DNA of 64,000 nt from JAIVJZ01 sp035645695. GTDB taxonomy: Bacteria > Acidobacteriota > Blastocatellia > Pyrinomonadales > Pyrinomonadaceae. The stretch covers positions 124,001-188,000 of the forward strand of contig DASQMC010000070.1 in assembly GCA_035645695.1 (NCBI GenBank), read 5' to 3'. Positions 53,297 through 62,361 of this stretch are shown here, one piece after another. The notes under the pieces were generated by a model that was not told where the DNA came from, did not search any database, and worked only from the letters and a program-made list of their open reading frames with translations. Within the stretch, counting starts at the first letter, position 1. Each line of letters starts with the position of its first letter. A program made the position numbers and the translations under genes.

Positions 53297-53338
53297 GCGG
53301 CGAGTCGCTTGTTCGCCCCCGACACAGCGACTCGCCGC
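53297..53338 (+). terminator. rho-independent terminator
   Basis: Arms GCGGCGAGTCGCT (53297-53309) and AGCGACTCGCCGC (53326-53338) around a 16-base loop, followed by TCGCCGTTTTATT. It follows the choice-of-anchor B gene by four bases. Confidence 0.75.
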
Positions 53339-53520
53339 TCGCCGTTTTATTCCTTCCTTGATCTTACCGGCCGCGTGGTTCGCGAAGCGGAGGCGGCGTC
53401 GTTCGTGCGTCCCGGTCTCTCGCCACGCGTGAAAAATCTCGCCGCCGACGAAGGCGAATTGCGCGAGAGGCGGCGCGAGCGAGCGAGGGCTGTAGTTTGT
53501 TTGGCGAAAGGAAGCGCGGG

Positions 53521-54018
53521 ATGAGCGAAGAGTGGCGGCGGGATGAGTATTTGATCAGCACGGATCGCGCGCGTCTGGACGTTGGATTGATTCACGAATT
53601 TCTGAGCGAGGCGTCTTACTGGGCGAAGGGTCGCCCGCGCGCCGTGGTCGAACGCTCCATAGAGCATTCGCTCCCCTTCGGCGTTTACCTCGGCGCGCGG
53701 CAGGTCGGCTTTGCGCGCGTGATCACGGACTATGCGACGTTCGCGTGGATCGCGGACGTGTTCATCGTGGACGAGTTTCGCGGGCGCGGTCTGGCTAAGT
53801 GGCTCGGCGAGGTGATGATCGCGCACCCGGACCTGCGGGGCTTTCGCCGCTGGGTGCTGGCGACGAAGGACGCGCACGAACTTTACCGCCGCATGGGTTT
53901 CCGTGAACTACAGCGTCCCGAACGCTGGATGGAGCGGCGCGACCCGGCGACCGTCGAGCGGCCGGATTACTGGGCGAGCGACGCGGTTGACGGCGATGGC
54001 CTGCCGGACAAAACCTGA
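53521..54018 (+). CDS. GNAT family N-acetyltransferase
   Basis: A 165-residue GNAT protein: motif A is FIVDEFRGRGLAKWLGEVMI and the C-terminal region has ELYRRMGFRELQRPERWMER. Resembles the group often annotated as acetyltransferases acting on small amines, but the substrate is not evident. ATG 53521 was chosen because GGAAGCG precedes it. The gene ends six bases before a large hairpin. Confidence 0.9.
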   Translation: MSEEWRRDEYLISTDRARLDVGLIHEFLSEASYWAKGRPRAVVERSIEHSLPFGVYLGARQVGFARVITDYATFAWIADVFIVDEFRGRGLAKWLGEVMIAHPDLRGFRRWVLATKDAHELYRRMGFRELQRPERWMERRDPATVERPDYWASDAVDGDGLPDKT

Positions 54019-54023
54019 ATTTT

Positions 54024-54123
54024 CTCTGTGCCCCCTGCGGTGTCCTCTGTGTCTGCGGTGATGAATGCTGATTAAGAGTCATTCACCGCCGCAGACACAG
54101 AGGACACCGCAGGGGGCACAGAG
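54024..54123 (+). repeat. 44-bp-stem hairpin, CTCTGTGTCTGCGGTG class (uninterrupted)
   Basis: Arms 54024-54067 and 54080-54123 pair at 42 of 44 positions with a 12-base loop. Left arm words include CCCCCTGCGGTGTCCTCTGT. The same class, split by an insertion, is at 29474-29809. It lies between two same-strand genes. Confidence 0.9.
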
Positions 54124-54217
54124 AGTTGAAGGCTGTCGGCGCGGTGATGCGAAGTTAACTTTCTCCGTCTTTGTCTCTTTGCGGCCAGGTGTTAATTTCA
54201 AGCGGGCAGGATATTCA

Positions 54218-55147
54218 ATGAGCGCACCCGTTGCCGTCTGGTTGTTGTTGAGTTTGATTTGGGGTTCGACGTGGCTGTTCATCAAACTCGGCTTACAGGA
54301 TTTGCCGCCGTTCACTTTCGCGGGCGGTCGGTTCGTCGTGGCCGCGTGCGTCTTGCTCTGTGTGATCGCCGTCCGGCGCGTGCCGCTGCCGCGCGCGCGC
54401 CGCGACTGGCTGCTTATCGCCTTGACGGGCGTGATGGCCTTCTCGGTCAATTACGGCCTGCTGTTCTGGGGCGAGCAGCGCACCTCTTCGGGGCTGGCGG
54501 CCATCCTGCAAACGATCATCCCGGCCTTCGGCCTCGTCATCGCGCATTACTACCTGCCGGACGAGCGCATCACGCTCTGGAAGGTGTGCGGCATCGCGCT
54601 CGGCGTCGCGGGCGTGGCATTGATCTTCTCGGATCAGGCGAGCGTGGAGGACGGCCGTTCGGCGCTCATGGGAAGCGCGGCCATCGTCGTCGGCGCGTTC
54701 TGCGTGGCCTACTCGAACGTGCTGGTGAAGGCGCACGCACGCCACATCGAACCGGCGGCGCTGGCGGCCGGGCAGATGATCTTCGGACTCGTGCCGCTGC
54801 TCGTCGCCGGGCTGACGCTCGAAGGCAACCCTCTCTCGTTTAGCTGGACGCCGCTCGCCGTCCTCTCGCTCCTCTATCTTGCGCTCGTCGGTTCGGCCGC
54901 CGCCTTCCTGTTGTTCTACTGGCTCGTGCGCAATATGGACGTGACGAACACGATGCTGATCTCGCTCGTTACGCCGCCCATCGCGGTGTTCCTCGGCTGG
55001 CTCGTTCTCGGAGAAGAGTTGACGTGGCGCACGGCGGCCGGCGCGCTCTGCATCATGTCGGGCATCGCCCTGATCGTCACGCGCAGGAAGAAAGAGTTGC
55101 AGGCGTCGAACACGGTCGCGATGATCAAGGAGTGCGAGACGAATTGA
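54218..55147 (+). CDS. EamA/DMT family transporter
   Basis: A 309-residue protein with ten predicted membrane segments in two EamA repeats, beginning SAPVAVWLLLSLIWGSTWLF. The second repeat starts near GSAAIVVGAFCVAYSNVLVK. Such proteins export amino acids, nucleotides or drugs. ATG 54218 is preceded by GGGCAGGA. It lies 22 bases upstream of a transsulfuration-type enzyme. Confidence 0.92.
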   Translation: MSAPVAVWLLLSLIWGSTWLFIKLGLQDLPPFTFAGGRFVVAACVLLCVIAVRRVPLPRARRDWLLIALTGVMAFSVNYGLLFWGEQRTSSGLAAILQTIIPAFGLVIAHYYLPDERITLWKVCGIALGVAGVALIFSDQASVEDGRSALMGSAAIVVGAFCVAYSNVLVKAHARHIEPAALAAGQMIFGLVPLLVAGLTLEGNPLSFSWTPLAVLSLLYLALVGSAAAFLLFYWLVRNMDVTNTMLISLVTPPIAVFLGWLVLGEELTWRTAAGALCIMSGIALIVTRRKKELQASNTVAMIKECETN

Positions 55148-55169
55148 ATTTCGACGGGGAGAATTCACG

Positions 55170-56381
55170 ATGAAACCTGACGACGGGCAGGACGAATGGG
55201 AAGGCATGCAGACGAAGGCCGTGCATGCCTCGCGCGAACACAACACGACGCACGCCGTCAGTTCGCCGATCTGGCAGACTTCGTCCTTTCGCGCCGACTC
55301 GCCCGAGCACTTCGCCGAGATCGCCACGGCCGCGCGTCCCGCGGAGTTCTACACGCGCTACGGCAATCCCACCCACAAGCAGGCCGAAGCCACCATCGCC
55401 GCGCTCGAAGGCGGCGAGGCCGCGCTTCTGGCCGCCTCCGGGATGGGCGCGATCTTCACGGCCATGCTCTGCAACCTCAGGGCGGGCGACCACGTCGTCG
55501 CGCAGCGCAATCTCTACGCGGGCACGACGACGCTCGTCGAAGAGTTGCTCGCGCGCTGGGGCATCGAGCACACGTTCGTCTCGCAGACGGGCGCGGCCGA
55601 TTTCGCGGCGGCCGTGCGCCCCACTACGAAACTCATCTGCGTCGAGACGCCGACCAACCCGCTCATGCTCATCACCGATCTGCGCGCCGTCGCCGCGCTC
55701 GGGCGCGAGCGCGGGATCACGACGATGGTTGACAACACGTTCGCCACGCCCATCAATCAACGCCCGCTCGAACTCGGCATAGACGTGTGCGTCCACAGCG
55801 CGACGAAATACCTCGGCGGCCACAACGACATCACGGCGGGCGTCATCGTCGGCGCGAGCGCCTTTGTCGAGCGCGCTTGGAAATTCGGGCTGGTGACGGG
55901 CGCGGTGCTCGGGCCTTTCGACGCGTGGCTGCTCCTGCGCGGCCTGCGCACGCTCGGTCTCAGAATCGAGCGGCACAACCGGAACGCGGTGGCGCTTGCG
56001 CGCTTCCTCGAAACGCATCCGCGTGTGGAGCGCGTACACTATCCCGGCCTCCCGTCGCACCCGCAGCACGAACTCGCCCGCGCGCAGATGAGCGGCTTCA
56101 CGGGCATGTTCGGCGTGGAAGTGCGCGGCGGGTTTCGCGCGGCGGAAAAATTCATGGGCGCGCTCAAACTGGGGGTGAACGCGGCGAGCCTCGGCGGCCA
56201 CGGAACGCTCGTCGTGCATCCGGCGGCGATGTGGGGGCGGCAACTAACAAGCGCGCAACGCGCCGAAATGAGCATCGGCGACAGCCTCGTGCGCGTCTCC
56301 GTCGGACTGGAAGACGAAGTTGATCTGCTCAAGGATTTCGCGCGTGCGCTCGACGGCCTCGGAGAGTTCGCCGACGAGTAG
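55170..56381 (+). CDS. PLP-dependent transsulfuration enzyme (cystathionine gamma-synthase/lyase family)
   Basis: A 403-residue Cys/Met metabolism PLP enzyme, with Schiff-base Lys213 in SATKYLGGHND and the ETPTNPLMLITDLRA region. Family members (MetB, MetC-like lyases, O-acylhomoserine sulfhydrylases) cannot be told apart by eye. GGGGAG precedes the ATG. It may be cotranscribed with the DMT transporter. Confidence 0.9.
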   Translation: MKPDDGQDEWEGMQTKAVHASREHNTTHAVSSPIWQTSSFRADSPEHFAEIATAARPAEFYTRYGNPTHKQAEATIAALEGGEAALLAASGMGAIFTAMLCNLRAGDHVVAQRNLYAGTTTLVEELLARWGIEHTFVSQTGAADFAAAVRPTTKLICVETPTNPLMLITDLRAVAALGRERGITTMVDNTFATPINQRPLELGIDVCVHSATKYLGGHNDITAGVIVGASAFVERAWKFGLVTGAVLGPFDAWLLLRGLRTLGLRIERHNRNAVALARFLETHPRVERVHYPGLPSHPQHELARAQMSGFTGMFGVEVRGGFRAAEKFMGALKLGVNAASLGGHGTLVVHPAAMWGRQLTSAQRAEMSIGDSLVRVSVGLEDEVDLLKDFARALDGLGEFADE

Positions 56382-56420
56382 TTTGAGAATTTCGCATCGA
56401 CGCGGATAGGGAGGAAAGGC

Positions 56421-57350
56421 TTGAGAAAACTACGCTATCACTTCGTTGATGTCTTCACAGACCGGCAGTTCGGCGGCAATCCGCTGGCGGTCTTTACGAA
56501 CGGGCGCGGCATTCGTGCGGAGACCATGCAGTCAATCGCCAAAGAGTTGAATCTGTCCGAGACGACTTTCGTTTTGCCGCCCGACGACGCCGCGAACGAT
56601 TACCGCGTGCGCATCTTCACGCCGGGAAAGGAACTGCCGATGGCAGGCCACCCCACAATCGGGACGACCTACGTGCTCGCGCGCGAGCACCTGATCGCGC
56701 GCGGCCGCGAAGGCGCGGAGACGACGATCAAACTCGAAGAGGGCGTCGGCACGATCCCCGTCCGCATCGAATGGCGAGAGGGCGGCGCGCGCTTCATCGA
56801 GATGCGGCAACCGCGCCCGACCTTCGGGGCGCGCGTCGCGGACGTGCGCGCGGTGGCGGAGATGTTGTCAATCGAGCCGGAAGAGATCGCGGAGACGAAT
56901 TTGCCGCTCGAAGTTGTTTCGTGCGGCGTGCCGTTTTTCTATGTGCCGGTGAAAAGTTTGCGCGCGGTGCAAAATATCAAGTTTCGCGTTGACGTGTGGG
57001 AGAACAAACTCAAACGGGTCGTCCCGCCCGAGGTGTTCGTCTTCACGCGCGAGGTGGAGTATCACGGTTCGACCGTGCATAGCCGCATGTTCGCGCCCGG
57101 CATGGGGATTTGGGAAGACCCGGCGACGGGCGGCGCGAGCGGGCCGCTCGGCTGCTATCTCGTGCGGCACGGCGTCGTCGCGTGCGACGGCGGCGAGGTC
57201 GAAATCGTGAGCGAGCAGGGGATCGAAATGGGGCGTCCGAGTTTCATCAGGATCAGGATCGCGCGCCGGGAGGGCGAAGAGATAACGGACGTGCGCGTCG
57301 GCGGCGAATGCCGCTTCATGGGCGAGGGCTATCTTGAAGTTGAAGATTAG
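56421..57350 (+). CDS. PhzF family isomerase-like protein
   Basis: A 309-residue PhzF/DapF-fold protein. It begins YHFVDVFTDRQFGGNPLAVF, the family hallmark, with ELNLSETTFVLPP (a Glu in the catalytic position) and a matching motif in the second half (GIWEDPATGGASGPLGCYL). Family members isomerise small acids; most have no known substrate. Start is TTG with GGAGG 7-11 bases upstream. Confidence 0.93.
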   Translation: MRKLRYHFVDVFTDRQFGGNPLAVFTNGRGIRAETMQSIAKELNLSETTFVLPPDDAANDYRVRIFTPGKELPMAGHPTIGTTYVLAREHLIARGREGAETTIKLEEGVGTIPVRIEWREGGARFIEMRQPRPTFGARVADVRAVAEMLSIEPEEIAETNLPLEVVSCGVPFFYVPVKSLRAVQNIKFRVDVWENKLKRVVPPEVFVFTREVEYHGSTVHSRMFAPGMGIWEDPATGGASGPLGCYLVRHGVVACDGGEVEIVSEQGIEMGRPSFIRIRIARREGEEITDVRVGGECRFMGEGYLEVED

Positions 57351-57371
57351 CCGGGCTGAAGCAGGGCGCGA

Positions 57372-57569
57372 ATGGGTAAACCGAAAAACAGATTTGTGAC
57401 GCAAGCGGAAGCAGGGAAGGGCTGGCGCATCTGGGACAATAAACAGCGAAAGTGGTGGGGCGAGCAATACCGGAGCTTCCCCGAACAACTGCTCGCCGAG
57501 TTGAACGGCAACAAACGCCCTGAACAAATTACGGCGTTAATCAGGCAGACCGCGCGCAAGCGGTTTTAA
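57372..57569 (+). CDS. small conserved-looking hypothetical protein
   Basis: A 65-residue basic protein with several Trp residues (GWRIWDNKQRKWWGEQYRSF). No signal or membrane segment. AGGGCG lies shortly upstream of the ATG. No family recognised. Confidence 0.55.
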   Translation: MGKPKNRFVTQAEAGKGWRIWDNKQRKWWGEQYRSFPEQLLAELNGNKRPEQITALIRQTARKRF

Positions 57570-57602
57570 CGGCACAGTCTTTAACGTTCGAGGCCGGATA
57601 CG

Positions 57603-58700
57603 ATGAGCAAAGTTCGCGTCGCGTTAATTCCCGAACCTCACGCGCCGGTCGAGGTGCGCGAGGTGGCGGAGCCGGAGTTGGAACCGGACTCCGCGCTGCT
57701 GGACGTGGAACTCTCGGAAGTGTGCGGCACGGACGTACACTTGCAGGGCGGGCGGCTGGCGGGCGTGCCTTACCCGCTCATCCCCGGCCATGTCTCGGTC
57801 GGGCGTCTCGGCAAGATTCGCGGGCGGTTGTCGGACATTGAAGGGCTGCCCTTCGCGGAAGGCGACCGCGTGACCTTTCTCGACGTGCACCGCACCTGTC
57901 ACGCCTGCTGGCATTGTCTCGTCGCCAAGTCCTCGACGCGCTGCCCCGCGCGCAAAGTCTACGGCATCACTTACGGCCTCGCCGACGGGCTTTCCGGCGG
58001 CTGGTCGGAGAAGATTTACCTCAAACCCGGTACGCGCGTGCTGCGCCTGAACGGGGCGGACGCCGAAACGTTCATGGCGGGCGGCTGCGGGCTGCCGACC
58101 GCGCTGCACGCGGTGGAACGCGCGGGCGTGGAGATCGGCGACACGGTGCTCGTGCTCGGCAGCGGGCCGGTCGGGCTGTCCTCGATCATCTTCGCCTCGA
58201 TGCGCGGCGCGCTACGCGTTCTCTGTGTGGGCGCGCCCGCCGCGAGGCTTGAGACGGCGCGCATGGTCGGCGCTTCCGCCACGCTCGACATCGAAACGCA
58301 CGACGAGGCCGCGCGCGCCCGTTGGGTGCTGGAACAGACGGGCGGGCGCGGCGCGGACGTAACCATCGAAGCGACGGGCGCGCCAATCGCGGTCGCGCAG
58401 GCGATGCGCCACACGCGCGACGGGGGAAGAGTCTCGGTCGTCGGGCAATACACGGATCACGGCGAGGTGTCGTTCAACCCGCATCTCGACCTCAACCGCA
58501 AACACCTGGACGTGCGCGGCTGTTGGGGTTCCGACTTCTCGCACTTCTATCGCGGCGCACAACTGATGGCCGACGCGGCGCGCTCGCGCCCGTGGTCGCT
58601 GATAAAACTCGAACGCTACGGCCTCTCACGCGCGAACGATGCGCTCGCCGATGTCGCCTCCGGCCGCGTCGTCAAAGCCCTGATCGACCCGAACATTTAA
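57603..58700 (+). CDS. zinc-dependent medium-chain alcohol dehydrogenase
   Basis: A 365-residue MDR-family dehydrogenase. Cys41 in SEVCGTDVH is the catalytic zinc ligand. The structural zinc site is CHACWHCLVAKSSTRCP. The NAD(P)-binding motif is VLGSGPVGL. The usual GHE of the family reads GHV, so the conserved Glu near the catalytic zinc is absent. Substrate unknown. Confidence 0.9.
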   Translation: MSKVRVALIPEPHAPVEVREVAEPELEPDSALLDVELSEVCGTDVHLQGGRLAGVPYPLIPGHVSVGRLGKIRGRLSDIEGLPFAEGDRVTFLDVHRTCHACWHCLVAKSSTRCPARKVYGITYGLADGLSGGWSEKIYLKPGTRVLRLNGADAETFMAGGCGLPTALHAVERAGVEIGDTVLVLGSGPVGLSSIIFASMRGALRVLCVGAPAARLETARMVGASATLDIETHDEAARARWVLEQTGGRGADVTIEATGAPIAVAQAMRHTRDGGRVSVVGQYTDHGEVSFNPHLDLNRKHLDVRGCWGSDFSHFYRGAQLMADAARSRPWSLIKLERYGLSRANDALADVASGRVVKALIDPNI

Positions 58701-58782
58701 CGCGAGCCCACATTGCGGCTAACAAACAACGCTCGCCACCGCAAACGCACAGGAAGCGGAGCCCGCACAGAGAAAGAGTATT

Positions 58783-58880
58783 TTGAGATTTGAGATTTGA
58801 GATTTGAAGCCCGAGATTTCAGATTTGAGATTTGAGATTTGAGATTACAAATTTGAGATTTGAGATTTGAGATTTGAATT
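58783..58880 (+). repeat. tandem GAGATTT repeat, one orientation
   Basis: About a dozen copies of GAGATTT, some changed, in two blocks split by GAAGCCCGAGATTTCA. Unlike most of the other loci, no reverse-complement arm is present. It lies in the 58701-59003 gap; the remainder of that gap holds nothing I recognise. Confidence 0.8.
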
Positions 58881-59003
58881 TGTCTTGTATCTTCCCATGC
58901 GCCATCTCTGCGCTCTCCGTGTCCGGGGGCGGCTAGCGGAGCTATTCGCCGTCACTGGCAAACGTCGTAAGAAGACGCATTCACGCGCTTCGTGTACAGC
59001 ATC

Positions 59004-59033
59004 ATGAAAAAACTGCTGCTCATTACTTCATGA
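59004..59033 (+). other. possible upstream mini-ORF made by a 26-base tandem duplication
   Basis: A 9-codon frame (MKKLLLITS) whose stop TGA shares four bases (ATGA) with the start of the next gene. The 26 bases from ATG at 59004 are nearly repeated from 59030, where the real gene starts. This could couple translation of the two, or simply be a recent duplication. Confidence 0.4.
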
Positions 59034-59992
59034 AAAAACTGCTGCGCATTCTGCTTCTGCTTGTCGTCGTGGCGGCGATAGCCTTCACCGTCTTCTGGTA
59101 CGCGCGTCCCGCCGATCTCGATTTCGAGGAGTTTCGCGCCGCCGTCCCGCACACCGCCGCGAGTCGCTTCGCGGACGTGGAAGGCGTCGGGCGCGTCCAC
59201 TATCAGGAGAAGGGGAGCGGGCGCGCTCTCGTGTTGATTCACGGTAACAATTCCTCCACCTATTCGTGGGCGGATGTTTTCGACGAACTCGCGAAGGAGT
59301 TTCGCGTCGTCGCGCTCGATCTGAAAGGCTTCGGCTTCACGGCGAAACCCGATGGCGACTACAGCATCGAGGCGCAGGCCGCGCTCGTCGTGCGCCTGCT
59401 CGACAGGCTCAGGATCGAGCGCGCCGCGCTGTGCGGCAGTTCGATGGGCGGCGCGGTCGCGCTCGCGACGGCGATAAATTACCCGCAGCGCGTCGATTCG
59501 CTCGTCCTCGTCGGCTCGTCCGCATTCGACGAAGTGCGCGGTGGCTCGCTCGCGCCAGCCTACCTGCGCTGGCCTTACATCGGCGGGGCGATCACCGCGC
59601 TCGCGCTCACGTCGGACGCGCTGGTGCGAGAGGGGCTACGCAAAAGTTTCCACGACCCGTCGAAGGTGACGGACGAGCGCGTCGCGGCCTACTATCGCCC
59701 GCTCCGAACGCGCGGCGGGCAGAGCGCGGCGCGGCTCGTACGCGACGGGCGCGACTACACGCGGATCGAACGTGCGCTCGATAAAATACGCCGGCCGACG
59801 CTCCTGATCTGGGGCGCGCAGGATCGCGTGAACTTGTTGGAGGACGGGCGACGCCTGCACGCGCTGATCACGGGGTCGCAACTCGTCGTCTTCGACAATT
59901 GCGGGCATCTGCCGCAGGAAGAGATGCCCGCGGCGTTTGCGCGCGAAGTGGTGGGCTTTATGAAGCGAACGGCGGCGGCCGCGAATCGCTAG
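59030..59992 (+). CDS. membrane-anchored alpha/beta hydrolase
   Basis: A 320-residue hydrolase with an N-terminal membrane anchor (LLRILLLLVVVAAIAFTVFW). The core is VLIHGNNSST, Ser138 in GSSMGGAV, an Asp in WGAQDRV and a His in NCGHLPQEE. Function unknown beyond ester- or related-bond cleavage. Its stop overlaps the stop of the convergent asd gene within CTAG (59989-59992). Confidence 0.88.
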   Translation: MKKLLRILLLLVVVAAIAFTVFWYARPADLDFEEFRAAVPHTAASRFADVEGVGRVHYQEKGSGRALVLIHGNNSSTYSWADVFDELAKEFRVVALDLKGFGFTAKPDGDYSIEAQAALVVRLLDRLRIERAALCGSSMGGAVALATAINYPQRVDSLVLVGSSAFDEVRGGSLAPAYLRWPYIGGAITALALTSDALVREGLRKSFHDPSKVTDERVAAYYRPLRTRGGQSAARLVRDGRDYTRIERALDKIRRPTLLIWGAQDRVNLLEDGRRLHALITGSQLVVFDNCGHLPQEEMPAAFAREVVGFMKRTAAAANR

Positions 59993-61047
59993 ACGAGACG
60001 GCCTGTGGCGACGAGCAGTTCGGCGTTGAGGATGGCCGCGCCCGCCGCGCCGCGCACGGTGTTGTGACTGAGCGCGACGAAGCGATAGTCCATCACGGCG
60101 TCCGGCCGGATGCGCCCGACGGAGATGCTCATGCCGCGCCCGGCGTCGCGGTCGAGGCGCGGCTGCGGGCGGTCGCGCTCGTCGCGCACGACGACGGGAC
60201 GCGCGGGCGCGGAGTGGAGCCGTAGTTCCTGCGGGAGCGCGATGAAGGAAGCGAGCGCGTCTTTGAATTCTTCCAACCCGGCGGCGCGCGCCAGTTTGAC
60301 GCGCAACGCGCCGAAGTGCCCCTCGGAGACGTTGACGCGATGACACTGCGCGCTCACTTGCACTTTCGCGTCGGCCACGCCCGCCCCCGTCAACTGCCCC
60401 AGAATCTTTAACGTCTCGCTCTCGATCTTCTCCTCTTCGCCGCCGATGTAGGGCAACAGGTTATCGGCCACGTCGAGCGAGGCGACGCCGGGATAGCCCG
60501 CGCCCGAGAGCGCCTGCATCGTCGTCGCCACGCACGAGCGGACGCCGAAGCGCGCGTGGAGCGGCGCGAGCGCGAGCGCGATCATGATAGTCGAGCAGTT
60601 CGGGTTGGTGACGATGTAGCCGCGCTCGTAGCCGCGCGTTCGCCGCTGGGTTTCAATCAGCGCGAGGTGCTCGTGGTTGATCTCGGGTATGAGGAGCGGC
60701 ACGTCCTCGTCCATGCGGAAGGCCGACGAGTTGCTGATGACCGGATAGCCCGCGCGCGCAAAGGCGTCTTCCGTCTCGCGCGCCATCTCGCCGGGGAGGC
60801 TGGAAAAAATGAGGTCGCAATCGAGCGGCGGCTGCGGCGCGGATACGACGAGCGCGGAGACGCGCGCGGGCATCTCGCCCGGCAGACGCCACGCGCACGC
60901 CTCTCGATAAGGCTTGCCCTGCGAACGATCCGAGGCCGCAAGCGCGGTCACTTCAAACTGCGGGTGTCCCTCCAGCAGTTCGACGAAACGCTGCCCCACC
61001 GTGCCCGTCGCGCCGAGTATGCCGACGCGGAATTTTTTTTCCATCAC
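59989..61047 (-). CDS. asd: aspartate-semialdehyde dehydrogenase
   Basis: Reduces aspartyl phosphate to aspartate semialdehyde, the branch point of lysine/diaminopimelate, threonine and methionine synthesis. FRVGILGATGTVGQRFVELL is the NADP-binding N terminus; catalytic Cys151 is in NPNCST. The organisation resembles the archaeal/fungal-type branch. AGGAG precedes the ATG. It is the last gene of a leftward lysine cluster. Confidence 0.93.
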   Translation of the reverse strand: MMEKKFRVGILGATGTVGQRFVELLEGHPQFEVTALAASDRSQGKPYREACAWRLPGEMPARVSALVVSAPQPPLDCDLIFSSLPGEMARETEDAFARAGYPVISNSSAFRMDEDVPLLIPEINHEHLALIETQRRTRGYERGYIVTNPNCSTIMIALALAPLHARFGVRSCVATTMQALSGAGYPGVASLDVADNLLPYIGGEEEKIESETLKILGQLTGAGVADAKVQVSAQCHRVNVSEGHFGALRVKLARAAGLEEFKDALASFIALPQELRLHSAPARPVVVRDERDRPQPRLDRDAGRGMSISVGRIRPDAVMDYRFVALSHNTVRGAAGAAILNAELLVATGRLV

Positions 61048-61060
61048 AACTCCTGAAGAA

Positions 61061-61172
61061 TGAGAGGCCGGAGGCCAGTGAAGAACGTGTTCTTCTAACT
61101 TCTAACTTCTAACCTCTAACTTCTGATCTCTGATCTCTGATCTCTGATCTCTAATTTCTAATCTCTAATTTC
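61061..61172 (+). repeat. tandem array with short inverted ends, CTTCTAA/TGATCTC words
   Basis: GAGAGGCCGGA-like sequence at the left and its complement at the right frame a run of CTTCTAACTTCTAACTTCTA and then GATCTCTGATCTCTGATCTC units. The outer sequences are complementary, the inner arrays run in one orientation. The right edge supplies the last codons of the aminotransferase gene. Confidence 0.75.
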
Positions 61173-62361
61173 CGGCCTCTCGCTTCCGTTCCAACGCCAC
61201 CTTGATTCTTTCGACTCCTTCGGCGAGCGTCGGCGCGTCGGCGCAGAAAGAAAGCCGCAGGTAGCCCTCGCCCTCCGCGCCGAAGGCCGAGCCGGGAACG
61301 GTGATGACGCGATGCGCGAGCAGCCGCTCGGCCACTTCCATCGAACTGCCGTGCGCGCTTACGTCGAGCATCAAATAGAACGCTCCTTCGGGCGCAATCG
61401 CGGGCAATTTCAGTTCGCTCGCGATGAGCGACAGGAGATGATCGCGGCGCGCGCGAAAGATGCGGCGCGCGTCGGCGCGCGCGGCCTCGGCCTCGCCCGT
61501 CCACGCGGCGAGCGCGGCCTTTTGCGAGACGGTCGATGCGCACGTCGTAACGTACCCGTGCAGGACGAGCGCGCTTCTGATAACCTCCGCCGCCCCGTAC
61601 ATCCAACCCGTGCGCCAGCCCGTCATGCTCATCGACTTTGAAAGACCGCCGATGACGATAGAGCGCGCGGCGCATTCTTCGGAGATGGAACCCGGACGCT
61701 CGTCGCCGAAATAAATCTCGCGATAAATCTCGTCGCTGATGACATAAGCCGAACTGTCGCGGAGCGCGCCCGCCATCGCCGCTAAATCCGCGCGCGAGAA
61801 AGTGCGCCCCGTCGGGTTCGACGGGCTGACGAGGACGACTGCCTTTGTGCGCGGCGTGAGACGGCGGCGAAAGTCTTCAACGTCGAAGGCGAATCCGTCG
61901 CGCGCCGGCAGACGATAAAACACCGGACGGCCGCCCGCCATCCGCACAATCGTCGGGTAGGCGACGAAACCGGGATCGGGCAGGAGCACCTCGTCGCCCG
62001 CGTCCACGAGCGTCATCAGCGCGAGGTAGAGAGCCTCCTGCGAACCGGCGGTGATGATCACGTTGTCGGGCGCGGCGTCGAGTTGCGGGTAATCGGCTGC
62101 GACGAGAGCGCGCAGTGCTGGAAGACCGGCGTGCGTGGTGTAGCCGTTCTGCTCATCCTCGATGACGCGCACGGCGGCGCGGCGGATCACGTCCGGCGTC
62201 GGCAGGTCGGGTTCGCCCAGGCCCAGATTGATGCTGCCCGGAAGCGCGCGGTCGAAGAGTTGACGAATCATGCTCTTTTCGATGCCGCGCAGGCGCGCCG
62301 CCGGTCGGAAGTCGCGCGCCCCTGCGGCGGCGTCGGCGGCGTTGACGTGTTCGGGATTCAA
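61165..62361 (-). CDS. class I/II aminotransferase (probable N-succinyl-diaminopimelate aminotransferase)
   Basis: A 398-residue fold-type I PLP enzyme with Lys242 in GGLSKSMSMTGWR. The start is TTG at 62359-62361, overlapping the dapD stop (TTGA), so the pair is tightly coupled. The position after dapD suggests the aminotransferase step of the succinylase branch, but many class I aminotransferases look alike. Confidence 0.85.
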   Translation of the reverse strand: MNPEHVNAADAAAGARDFRPAARLRGIEKSMIRQLFDRALPGSINLGLGEPDLPTPDVIRRAAVRVIEDEQNGYTTHAGLPALRALVAADYPQLDAAPDNVIITAGSQEALYLALMTLVDAGDEVLLPDPGFVAYPTIVRMAGGRPVFYRLPARDGFAFDVEDFRRRLTPRTKAVVLVSPSNPTGRTFSRADLAAMAGALRDSSAYVISDEIYREIYFGDERPGSISEECAARSIVIGGLSKSMSMTGWRTGWMYGAAEVIRSALVLHGYVTTCASTVSQKAALAAWTGEAEAARADARRIFRARRDHLLSLIASELKLPAIAPEGAFYLMLDVSAHGSSMEVAERLLAHRVITVPGSAFGAEGEGYLRLSFCADAPTLAEGVERIKVALERKREAGN

